Source: Chloroflexi bacterium OHK40
GTDB taxonomy: Bacteria > Chloroflexota > Chloroflexia > Chloroflexales > Chloroflexaceae
Reading direction: 5' to 3'
Length of the DNA: 64,000 nucleotides
Assembly: GCA_004367505.1 (NCBI GenBank)
Contig: SFCB01000201.1
Span: 1-64,000 of the forward strand
Shown here in pieces: positions 1 to 6,944 of the stretch; position 1 is the first letter of the stretch, and each line of letters starts with the position of its first letter. Both the position numbers and the translations under genes were made by a program. The notes below the pieces were generated by a model, which searched no databases, had not been told where the DNA came from, and was given only the letters and a program-made list of their open reading frames with translations.

Positions 1-739
1 GCTCAGGCTCCAGGTCGCCGCGATTGCGCAGGGCCTCCAGCTGCTCGTCGGCGGCTTCGAGGTTGAGCGCGGCCTGTAAGGCCCGGGCGCGCAAATACTG
101 CACCCAGCGGCGCTCGCGGGGGCCGAGGGGGGCCTCGCCAGCCATCTGCAGGAGCAGTTCGGCCTCGGCGAGGCGGTGCGCCTCCTCCAGGTAGGCATAG
201 TTGCTGCGCAGCTCTTCAAGACCGCGCTCGGCATCCAGGTGGAGCAGGTGGTAGATCGCCTCACGCCGCAGCAGGTCGGCCTGGCCGCTCATCGGCACCA
301 CACTGATCAGCGTGCTGTCGGGCATCAGCGGCATGGCGCGCCCGGCGGAACCCGGGGGGGTGGTGCGCTGGCTGAAGTGCTGGTAGAGCTGGCGGTGCAG
401 TTGCCGGAGCTCGTCGGGGCGCTCGCGCCGCCACTCGTCGAGGAGTGTCTTGCGCACCTCGTCGTGGTAGGCGAGCCGTCCGTCCCCCAGGTCGCGCACA
501 AAGCTGTAGTCGCGCAGCATCTCGAGCACCCGCTCGTTGCCGTCGCCGCTCTCGCGCAGCACCCGGAGGACACTCGCGTCCACCCAGCGTGGCACCGCCA
601 CCCGCCGCAGCACCTCGGCCTGGCGCGGGCCGGCCCTGGCGAGGACCTGGTCGATGGTATACACGAGCAACTCGTCGCCGCTTTTGCTTCTGGCGGCGCC
701 GAGCATGGTGCTGAGATAGCTGTGGATGTCTCCAGGCAT
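1..739 (-). CDS. C-terminal helical part of a STAND-type ATPase, runs off window
   Basis: This frame is open from an ATG at 739 to the window edge, at least 246 residues, and is missing from the ORF track because no stop lies in the window. The protein starts MPGDIHSYLSTML and is rich in alternating Leu, Ala, Arg and Glu, as expected of a winged-helix plus TPR-like helical region that follows the NTPase of STAND proteins (inference from composition, no repeat consensus proven). It lies 8 bp behind the ATPase ORF 748-1668 in another frame. Removing 8 bp at the junction would join the two into one protein, so this is probably the second half of a broken gene rather than an independent one. Separate translation from its ATG is possible. 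Confidence 0.6.
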   Translation of the reverse strand, partial: MPGDIHSYLSTMLGAARSKSGDELLVYTIDQVLARAGPRQAEVLRRVAVPRWVDASVLRVLRESGDGNERVLEMLRDYSFVRDLGDGRLAYHDEVRKTLLDEWRRERPDELRQLHRQLYQHFSQRTTPPGSAGRAMPLMPDSTLISVVPMSGQADLLRREAIYHLLHLDAERGLEELRSNYAYLEEAHRLAEAELLLQMAGEAPLGPRERRWVQYLRARALQAALNLEAADEQLEALRNRGDLEPE

Positions 740-747
740 ACGCCATT

Positions 748-1668
748 CTACCATTCGTCATCGGCGACGGGCCGCTGGGCCTGTTCCAGGTTATCGCCGA
801 TGATCCCGAGCAGCTGGGGGTTGCCCTGGATGGCACTATAGAGCGTCTGCACTTCGCCGTCGGTCAGCGCGGCGAGCTGGCGATTCTCGCGCAGATACTG
901 GGCTACGTCTTCCACCGTAAAGAGCTCGAGCGGTAGCTGGCCCACTACCCCGGCCCATTCGGCGTCGAAGCTCGGCAGGCGCCGGCCGGCCAGCACCACC
1001 ACCGTGTTCGTCAGGCGCCCGTCGCGGATGCGGCTCAGCAACTCGCGCTGAATCCAGCGGTCGGCGGCGTTGGCGACCCAGCGCTCGCCCTCCTCCTGCG
1101 AGGTGCGCTCGTAGCTGTCGAAGAGGAAGAGCGCCGAGGTAGCAGCTGTCAGATCGGCGAGGCAGGCGAAGAACGCCTGGGTCACCCGGTCTTCAATCGC
1201 CTGGAGCAGCAGCGGGTTGTCCGTCTGCACGATGAAGAGGTTATCCTTGACGATAGTGCGTCCCGCCACCTCTCCGATCGTCACATCGCCGAGTTGGGCG
1301 CCCGCAAAGTTGAGCTGGGCGCCAGGCCCGGGCTCACCATCGTCGCTGATCACCAGTCGTGGTGCCGTGGCCTCGTTGATCGCGGCGGTGAGGCGGTTAA
1401 AGTACTCGGGGCCCAGGGCGTCGCGGAAGCGTCGCACCAGGGTGAGCACATCATAGGCCTGGCCGTCGCTAAAATCGAGCAGCACCGACCGGGCGCCCCG
1501 GGCACTGGACTCCTGGACGAAGCGGCGCAGCAGCCAGGATTTGCCCATCCCCGGGCCGGCGGCGACGAGGATGATCTTCCGACCGCTCGACCCCTCCAGG
1601 CTTTTGCGGAAGCGCTCCAGTTGTCTTAGCCTATCCACAAACAGCTCTTGGAGCGAGCGGGTTGCCAT
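748..1668 (-). CDS. STAND/AAA_16-type NTPase domain protein
   Basis: A 306-residue ATPase domain. Walker A GPGMGKS lies at about residues 38-44, Walker B-like ALFLFDSYE near 179-187, and a sensor-like strand VVVLAGRR near 223-230. This fits AAA_16/NACHT-like signal-transduction ATPases, which switch on nucleotide binding. I chose the ATG at 1668 (MATRSLQELF) because the 27 residues upstream in the tracked ORF look like non-coding sequence. The ORF stops at VADDEW, just where such proteins normally continue into a winged helix and repeat domain. That continuation is present in another frame immediately downstream (1-739). Its biological role is unknown. Confidence 0.65.
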   Translation of the reverse strand: MATRSLQELFVDRLRQLERFRKSLEGSSGRKIILVAAGPGMGKSWLLRRFVQESSARGARSVLLDFSDGQAYDVLTLVRRFRDALGPEYFNRLTAAINEATAPRLVISDDGEPGPGAQLNFAGAQLGDVTIGEVAGRTIVKDNLFIVQTDNPLLLQAIEDRVTQAFFACLADLTAATSALFLFDSYERTSQEEGERWVANAADRWIQRELLSRIRDGRLTNTVVVLAGRRLPSFDAEWAGVVGQLPLELFTVEDVAQYLRENRQLAALTDGEVQTLYSAIQGNPQLLGIIGDNLEQAQRPVADDEW

Positions 1669-1783
1669 GTCGTTTGGATACCCGATACTGGCTGCTCGAT
1701 ACAGGGCCGAGCCACCCGCGCGGCACGGAACCGCTGGCAGGCCGAGCACAAAGCAAGGCCCCCGTCCTTGTCCCCCGTCCCCT

Positions 1784-2938
1784 CTAAATCACATTCTTCT
1801 CAGCCTGCAGCGCGCCCGCCTGGAAGCGTGTCACACGCAGTTCGTCGATGTCGATCGTGTGGGCACGGCCGTCGAGGATCTCCTCGGCGATCAGCAGGCC
1901 GGCCGCCGGTGCGTGCATAATCCCGTGGCCGCTGAATCCGCTCACATCCACATAGCCAGCGAGGGCCGGATGGCGGCCGAGGATGGGGTTATGATCGGGG
2001 GTGATCTCGTAGAGGCCCGCCCAGCACTGGCTCTCGGCGAGGCCCGCCTGCTCCAGCACCGGGAAGCGCCACAGCCCCGCCTCAAGCACCTGGTCCAACC
2101 AGTCCCAGTCGACCGTCGTCGTAAAGCTGCTCGGCTCAGCGGGGTTCGACTTACCCATCAGGATGCTCTCGCCCTCCTTGCGCATATAGAATCCGCTGGC
2201 CACGTCGATCGTCAGCGGGATGGGGCCGGGGATCTGGGGGAAGGGCGTCGTCATGTAGATATTGCGGCGATACGGGCGCACCGGCAGTTCGAGCCCGGCC
2301 ATCGCTGCTACCGTGCCGGCCCAGGGGCCGGCGGCATTCACGAGCACCTCGCAGGCCACCGGCCCCTGGCTCGTATGCACGCCACGGACGGCGCCGCCCC
2401 CCACGTCCACGCCCGTCACAGGGCTGGCCCGCCGAAGCTGGACGCCCATGCGCTGGGCGGCCCGCAGGTAGCCCAGCGCGATCCCGTACGGGTCGCAGTA
2501 GCCGTCGTCGGGGCCGAAGGTGGCGCCAATCAGATCGTCAGTGCGCATGCGCGGCACGAAGCGCGCCGCCTCCTCCGGGGTGAGCAACTCCACGCGCACG
2601 CCAAGCGCGCGCTGGAGGGCGACGTTCTGGCGGTACTGCTCCCAGGTGGCCGCATCGTTCACCAGGAAGAGGTAGCCGACCTGGTGCAGCTCGGCGTGGC
2701 CGCCCACCTCCTCGTCGAAGGTGCGGAGCTTCTCGATGCTGTAGCGGGAGAGCCGGATGTTGGTGGCGCTGGAGAACTGGTGGCGCACCCCTGCGGCCGA
2801 GCGGGCGGTGCTCCCGCTCACCTCGGCTTCCTCCTTCTCGAGCACCAGCACATCGGTGCAGCCGCGTATGGCGAGGTGGTAGGCCACGCTTGCCCCCATC
2901 ACGCCTGCACCCACGATCACCACTTGCGCGCTGGTCAT
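1784..2938 (-). CDS. FAD-dependent oxidoreductase (DAO / sarcosine oxidase beta-like)
   Basis: A 384-residue flavoprotein of the D-amino-acid oxidase family. The N-terminus has the Rossmann FAD motif VVIVGAGVMGASVAYHLA (GxGxxG at residues 10-15), followed by a glutamate-ending strand (VLVLEKE). The segment STARSAAGVRHQF resembles sarcosine/dimethylglycine oxidase beta subunits, which oxidise N-methylated or secondary amino acids with oxygen as acceptor. Near the C-terminus the motif GYVDVSGFSGHGIMHAPAAG matches the FAD-binding end of the family. No alpha, gamma or delta sarcosine oxidase subunits are adjacent, so a single-subunit amine oxidase or dehydrogenase is likelier. The substrate cannot be read from the sequence. 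Confidence 0.85.
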   Translation of the reverse strand: MTSAQVVIVGAGVMGASVAYHLAIRGCTDVLVLEKEEAEVSGSTARSAAGVRHQFSSATNIRLSRYSIEKLRTFDEEVGGHAELHQVGYLFLVNDAATWEQYRQNVALQRALGVRVELLTPEEAARFVPRMRTDDLIGATFGPDDGYCDPYGIALGYLRAAQRMGVQLRRASPVTGVDVGGGAVRGVHTSQGPVACEVLVNAAGPWAGTVAAMAGLELPVRPYRRNIYMTTPFPQIPGPIPLTIDVASGFYMRKEGESILMGKSNPAEPSSFTTTVDWDWLDQVLEAGLWRFPVLEQAGLAESQCWAGLYEITPDHNPILGRHPALAGYVDVSGFSGHGIMHAPAAGLLIAEEILDGRAHTIDIDELRVTRFQAGALQAEKNVI

Positions 2939-2976
2939 CGCCGTTCGCCCCGAATCTACCCTGCCTCCAGGGCTTC

Positions 2977-2982
2977 ATTATA
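2977..2982 (-). promoter_or_regulatory. -10 element of the FAD oxidoreductase gene
   Basis: The minus strand reads TGTATAAT about 40 bp upstream of the ATG at 2938, a perfect TATAAT hexamer in otherwise GC-rich DNA. No clear -35 hexamer is visible at 16-18 bp. Confidence 0.4.
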
Positions 2983-3184
2983 CACGACACTCATGCGCCG
3001 GTACGCGCCTGTGGTACCATTTCGTCGCTCCAGGCGCGCCTGGTTCGATGCCTCCCTCGTGTGGGAAGGTGGTGCCGGAACAGATGGGCGCGCGATGATT
3101 CGTGGCCTCCCCGGAGTTGTGTCATCCCGACCCACGCAGGCCCCCGGCCCGTGGCTTGCAGATCATTCTCAAGGAGCGCTGAGC

Positions 3185-3703
3185 ATGCGTCACTCGTCAG
3201 ATGGTATGAGCATCGACCACGTCGTCCTGGCGATCCTCCGGCGCCACGACCAGGTTGTCATGGTCCAGCAGCACATGCCCCGCACCGGGCAGCCGTACTG
3301 GCTCCTCCCGGGAGGGCTCGTCGAAGCTGGCGAACTGCTCAGCGACGCCCTCATCCGTGAGGTGGCCGAGGAGGCAGGGGTGGCGGTCACAGCGCTTGGC
3401 CCCCTGGTGCTATGCTCCCAGATCGATCGCCCGGCACGGGCTACCCAGGCGCTATTCTTTGTCTTCGAAGTGACGAACTGGCAGGGCGAGCTCCAGAGCC
3501 GCGACCCGGACGGCGAGGTAAGCCGGGCGGAGCTTGTCGCCTATCCTGAGGCGCTCCGGCGCCTGGAGACAAACGGGGGCTGGCTCGGGGTGCAGGAGCC
3601 GCTCCTGGCCTATCTCCGGGGCGGCGCCGCAGGAACGATCTGGTTCTACCGCGAGGATGGGGACCAGCAACACCGGGTGGGCGTGCTTCAGGCCAGCGCA
3701 TAG
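3185..3703 (+). CDS. Nudix hydrolase
   Basis: A 172-residue protein with a complete Nudix box, GLVEAGELLSDALIREVAEEAGV (G-x5-E-x7-REVxEExGV), near residues 45-67. The family hydrolyses nucleoside diphosphates linked to another group and needs Mg2+ held by the REVAEE glutamates. The tracked ORF begins at 1541, but its first 548 residues are antisense to the FAD oxidase gene and are not real. AAGGAG at 3171-3176 sits 8 bp before the ATG at 3185 and fixes the start. It is transcribed towards rarA. The substrate is unknown: family members range from 8-oxo-dGTP to ADP-ribose and cannot be separated here. Confidence 0.88.
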   Translation: MRHSSDGMSIDHVVLAILRRHDQVVMVQQHMPRTGQPYWLLPGGLVEAGELLSDALIREVAEEAGVAVTALGPLVLCSQIDRPARATQALFFVFEVTNWQGELQSRDPDGEVSRAELVAYPEALRRLETNGGWLGVQEPLLAYLRGGAAGTIWFYREDGDQQHRVGVLQASA

Positions 3704-3800
3704 TCTCGGGGGCGCTGGCCTGAAGCCCTGGCGCGCCTTCCTATCCTCACAGGCATGCCCTGGAGGCCGGTCACTGGCTCGCTCCTGGCCACCCTTGCCT

Positions 3801-5303
3801 TCAGCGGCGCGCTTTCCCGCGTGAGCGTGGCGCTGGGGGCTGGGGAGGAGTCTCCGGAACCTCCTGCGACTCCTCGCCCGGCGCCAACTCCTCGATCTCC
3901 GCCCGCGCGGCATCTTCCCGGGGGCCACTTTCGCGTCTTGCGCGTGGCCCCCCTTCACGCGCTTCCCGTGGCCCGATTACACGTTCCAGCCGCTCGCGCA
4001 CCAGGCTCTCGAAGCCGTTCCCGGTGGGCTCATAGTAGATCCGGCCCTCAAGGTTGGGGGGCAGGTGCGCCTGATCCGATCGGCCCTCCGGCAGGTCGTG
4101 GGCGTACTGATAGCCCTTGCCGTAGCCCAGGCTCTTCATCAAGCGGGTGGGGGCATTGCGCAGGTGCAGTGGCACGGGCTCGTTGCGCGTCTCGGCCACG
4201 TCCTGCATGACGGCGCCATAGGCTCGGTAGACGGCGTTGCTCTTGGGGGCCTGGCAGAGGTAGACTACGGCCTGGGCGAGGGCGAGCTCCCCCTCGGGCT
4301 GGCCGAGAAAATGGACCGCCTGCTGGGCGGCGATCGTCTGGGGCAGAGCGCCTGGATCAGCCAGGCCGATATCCTCCACGGCCATGCGCACCAGGCGCCG
4401 GGCGATGTAGAGCGGATCCTCACCACCGTCGAGCATGCGGCCAAGCCAGTAGAGCGCGCCGTCAGGGTCGCTGTCGCGCACGCTCTTATGCAGCGCCGAG
4501 ATCGCGTCGTAGTGGAGTTCGCCGTTCTTATCATAGCGCGTGGCCCGGCCCTGGAGCGCGTCGCGGATGTCGTCGAGGGTGATCAGGCGTTTGTCGCCAA
4601 TGGCGGGCGGTTTGGCGCTGGCGGCGGCCTCAAGGGCGTTCAGGGCGGTACGAGCGTCGCCGTTGGCCATATTCACAAGGTAGCCACGGGCATCGGCGGC
4701 GAGCATCACGTTCAGGTTGCCGAGCCCACGTTCGCGGTCGGCAATGGCCCGATCCACCAGCCGGCCTACGGCCTCGACGCTCAGCGCCTCAAGGGTAAAC
4801 ACCCGGGCCCGCGAGAGGAGCGCGCTGTTCACCTCGAAGGAGGGGTTCTCGGTGGTCGCGCCGATCAGGATCACCGTGCCGTCCTCGACGTAGGGGAGCA
4901 CCGCATCCTGCTGGCTCTTGTTAAAGCGGTGGATCTCGTCGATGAAGAGGACGGTGCGCTGCTGGAACATACCAAGCCGGTCCTGGGCCTCCTGGATCAC
5001 CCGCCGCAAATCGGCCACGCCGGCGCTCACGGCGCTGAGGGGCTCGAAGTGAGCGTTGGTGCTGGCGGCGATGATCTGAGCCAGCGTCGTCTTGCCGCTG
5101 CCTGGCGGCCCCCAGAGGATGATCGAGAACAGCTGATCGCTGGTGATCGCCCGCCGCAGCAGCTTGCCCTCGCCGACGATATGCTCCTGGCCGAGGTACT
5201 CCTCCAGCGTGCGTGGGCGCATGCGGGCCGCCAGGGGCGCCTGGCTCTGGAGCACCTGGGTCCGCTGGGTGTCGAAGAGGGTTGGGCCGCGTTTGGGTGG
5301 CAT
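3801..5303 (-). CDS. rarA: Replication-associated recombination protein A (RarA/MgsA AAA+ ATPase)
   Basis: A 500-residue AAA+ ATPase of the RarA/MgsA/WRNIP1 family, which is related to clamp-loader subunits and acts at stalled replication forks. The family start ([20 protein letters not shown]) is followed by Walker A GPPGSGKT at residues 65-72, Walker [11 protein letters not shown], sensor 1 [12 protein letters not shown] and a C-terminal tetramerisation region with [14 protein letters not shown]. RarA proteins are usually about 430-450 residues. This one has some 55 extra residues rich in Arg, Glu, Pro and Gly at the C-terminus, a disordered-looking tail. A minus-strand GTGCTACAAT at 5383-5392 is a likely -10 region. 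Confidence 0.93.
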   Translation of the reverse strand: MPPKRGPTLFDTQRTQVLQSQAPLAARMRPRTLEEYLGQEHIVGEGKLLRRAITSDQLFSIILWGPPGSGKTTLAQIIAASTNAHFEPLSAVSAGVADLRRVIQEAQDRLGMFQQRTVLFIDEIHRFNKSQQDAVLPYVEDGTVILIGATTENPSFEVNSALLSRARVFTLEALSVEAVGRLVDRAIADRERGLGNLNVMLAADARGYLVNMANGDARTALNALEAAASAKPPAIGDKRLITLDDIRDALQGRATRYDKNGELHYDAISALHKSVRDSDPDGALYWLGRMLDGGEDPLYIARRLVRMAVEDIGLADPGALPQTIAAQQAVHFLGQPEGELALAQAVVYLCQAPKSNAVYRAYGAVMQDVAETRNEPVPLHLRNAPTRLMKSLGYGKGYQYAHDLPEGRSDQAHLPPNLEGRIYYEPTGNGFESLVRERLERVIGPREAREGGPRARRESGPREDAARAEIEELAPGEESQEVPETPPQPPAPRSRGKARR

Positions 5304-5382
5304 GGCAGTGGGCAGTTCTGGCCGGCAGGGTCTGAACAGGGGCGCTTCGCTGCAAGAAACCGGCTGGCGATCGTTCTCCTAA

Positions 5383-5388
5383 ATTGTA
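5383..5388 (-). promoter_or_regulatory. -10 element of rarA
   Basis: Minus-strand TACAAT within GTGCTACAAT, about 80 bp upstream of the rarA ATG. The context GTGCTA matches the -10 contexts seen upstream of 9480 and 20784. Confidence 0.35.
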
Positions 5389-5460
5389 GCACGGGTCATC
5401 CGCTGTCCCAGTACCAGCAGCGCCGAACGGCCCATTCGCACAGGGGAGAAAGGGACTATT

Positions 5461-5477
5461 GAGTCGCCCGGCGACTC
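5461..5477. repeat. 17-bp perfect hairpin GAGTCGC-CCG-GCGACTC
   Basis: Seven paired bases around a 3-base loop, in the divergent region between rarA and the ABC ATPase. There is no T-run next to it on the plus strand, so it is not a canonical terminator. It lies just upstream of a possible plus-strand -10 (GCTACAGT). Confidence 0.5.
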
Positions 5478-5487
5478 TCCCGTATGC

Positions 5488-5690
5488 TACAGTCAACAGA
5501 AGAGCGCGGCCCCAGAGGACGACGGTTGGCGAATAAGTCCCCGGACCGACATCCCGCACTTATTCCCCCAATTCCGCCCGCCCCCCCTTTTTCCCCGCGC
5601 CGCTTGCCGAAAGGCCCGCGGGGCAGCGCACCTTCTTGTAACCCCTGACGAGCGTGGCGGCCAGTGCTGGCCGCCGCTTCGTTTTTTCGG
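5488..5690 (+). ncRNA. Candidate structured small RNA or leader RNA
   Basis: From a -10-like TACAGT (5488-5493, context GCTACAGT) to a strong terminator at 5656-5690 there is no convincing ORF but much potential structure. GAATAAGT (5531-5538) pairs with ACTTATTC (5558-5565). CCCCGCG...CGCGGGG (5593-5622) encloses a GCC-GAAA-GGC tetraloop hairpin. The last hairpin carries a T-run. The expected transcript is about 190 nt. It could be an independent sRNA; 6S RNA comes to mind because of size and because 6S genes are known to lie near rarA in some bacteria, but the internal 5' hairpin does not fit the 6S fold well. It could also be an attenuated leader of the ABC gene. I could not match it to a known family by eye. 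Confidence 0.35.
5656..5690 (+). terminator. Intrinsic terminator in the rarA-ABC divergent region
   Basis: GGCGGCCA-GTGC-TGGCCGCC (5656-5675) is an 8-bp GC stem with a 4-base loop, followed by GCTTCG and TTTTTT (5682-5687). No plus-strand protein gene lies in front of it: rarA points away. It must therefore end a non-coding transcript or act as an attenuator before the gene at 5795. Confidence 0.75.
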
Positions 5691-5757
5691 TACGCCTCAG
5701 GCCAGAGCCCCTCCCAATTCGTACATTTTATCCCTATCGGCGCCCCCCGCTATCCGC

Positions 5758-5763
5758 TATACT
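5758..5763 (+). promoter_or_regulatory. -10 element of the ABC ATPase gene
   Basis: TATACT in the context CCGCTATACTAG, 31 bp before the ATG at 5795. No good -35 hexamer is seen at the usual distance. Confidence 0.4.
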
Positions 5764-5794
5764 AGCAAGGTACAGGTTTGCAAAAGGTGTTCAG

Positions 5795-6505
5795 ATGAGT
5801 GATGCGGCAGGGCCGCCGGTGATCCAGTTCGAGGGTGTGAGCAAGCGCTACGAGGAGGGAGGTCGCTCCCGGGTCGTTCTCGATGATGTCTGGGCGACGT
5901 TTGGCCAGGGTGAACTGGTTGTGCTCCTGGGCAAGAGCGGGAGCGGGAAAAGCACCGTGCTGAACCTGGCCAGCGGAATCGACCTGCCGACGAGCGGTGA
6001 GATCCGGGTGGCGGGCCGCTCGCTCACGCGGATGAGCGAGCGGGAGCGGACGCTCTTCCGCCGGCGGAACGTGGGCTTCGTGTTCCAGTTTTTCAACCTG
6101 GTGCCCACGCTGACGGTGCTGGAGAATGTGCTGTTGCCCCTGGAGCTGAACGGTGTCGGCGGCCCTCAAGCCCGGGCGGCCGCTGAGGCCATGCTTGGTG
6201 AGGTCAGGCTCGCCGACCGGGCCAGCAGCTACCCCGACCGGCTCAGCGGTGGGGAGCAGCAGCGGGTGGCGATCGCCAGAGCGCTCGTACACAATCCGGG
6301 CATCATTCTGGCCGATGAGCCCACCGGGAACCTCGATGCCGAGACCGGTCAGCACGTGCTCACCCTGCTCGATCGGCTCACGCGCCAGGCCGGTAAGACG
6401 CTCCTGATGGTCACCCACAGCCCCGAGATGGTCGGCGTGGCCGACCGGGTTCTCCGGATGCGCGAGGGCCAGCTAGTGGAGGAGGCACCGCTGCTGGCCG
6501 GATGA
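5795..6505 (+). CDS. ABC transporter ATP-binding protein (LolD/MacB type), orphan
   Basis: A 236-residue ATPase subunit. It shows Walker [11 protein letters not shown]-loop [21 protein letters not shown], signature [15 protein letters not shown], Walker [13 protein letters not shown] and H-loop VTHSPEM. The [22 protein letters not shown] stretch is typical of the MacB/LolD/FtsE branch, whose permeases have FtsX-like folds. The tracked ORF is longer (from 5654), but AAAAGG at 5781-5786 and the promoter place the start at ATG 5795. No permease gene is next to it: the following 200 bp are non-coding and then comes a tiny ORF. It must therefore work with a permease encoded elsewhere. Confidence 0.88.
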   Translation: MSDAAGPPVIQFEGVSKRYEEGGRSRVVLDDVWATFGQGELVVLLGKSGSGKSTVLNLASGIDLPTSGEIRVAGRSLTRMSERERTLFRRRNVGFVFQFFNLVPTLTVLENVLLPLELNGVGGPQARAAAEAMLGEVRLADRASSYPDRLSGGEQQRVAIARALVHNPGIILADEPTGNLDAETGQHVLTLLDRLTRQAGKTLLMVTHSPEMVGVADRVLRMREGQLVEEAPLLAG

Positions 6506-6733
6506 GCCAATTGTCAGAGCCCGGGCCCGCCGGCGACAGCCCATCGTCACCGGGGTGCGCTATGCTCAATCTACCCGAACCTGTACCCATGGCCGCTTGT
6601 GGTCGGCCACGGTGATGATGCGGGATGGCAGGGCGCCCACCAGAGGCGCTCCGATACCCCCATCCGGCGCCAGTAGCGTGGTGGGCCGCTCGAATCCGAT
6701 GCATTGTCACAGATTGAAAGCGAGAGCAAAGCG

Positions 6734-6928
6734 ATGAGCACGTTGATCGATCCCAAAATCTATAAGGCGCCCCGCTGGATTACGACTGAGGCTGGCCAGT
6801 GGGCCTACCTGAGCAACGCCGAGTGGCGCACCACGGCCGACCGGGCCTTTGAGGTGAGCGAGCGCCGCCGCCTGCTGGACGAGGCCGAGCATCTGCGCCA
6901 GCGCCATGCGGGCGAGGCCGCGATGTAG
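6734..6928 (+). CDS. Small hypothetical protein (64 aa)
   Basis: A 64-residue protein, MSTLIDPKIYKAPRW..., with a Trp/Tyr-rich first half and a charged helical second half (RAFEVSERRRLLDEAEHLRQRHAGE). It has no signal peptide or membrane segment and I recognise no family. I preferred ATG 6734 over the TTG at 6704 used by the track. There is no strong ribosome site at either. The balanced composition and the tight 16-bp convergent spacing to the kinase gene argue that it is real, but this is weak evidence. Confidence 0.45.
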   Translation: MSTLIDPKIYKAPRWITTEAGQWAYLSNAEWRTTADRAFEVSERRRLLDEAEHLRQRHAGEAAM

Positions 6929-6944
6929 CGACCCTGCGTGGCGG

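Noticed and set aside
1541-3184. Long plus-strand ORF (first 548 codons of the 720-residue tracked ORF)
   Set aside because: It is antisense to the FAD oxidase gene, has no domain, and the Nudix gene has its own ribosome site at 3171.
5645-5690. Hammerhead ribozyme core (CTGACGAG at 5645)
   Set aside because: The required GAAA after stem II and a matching stem III/cleavage site are absent; the following hairpin is a plain terminator.
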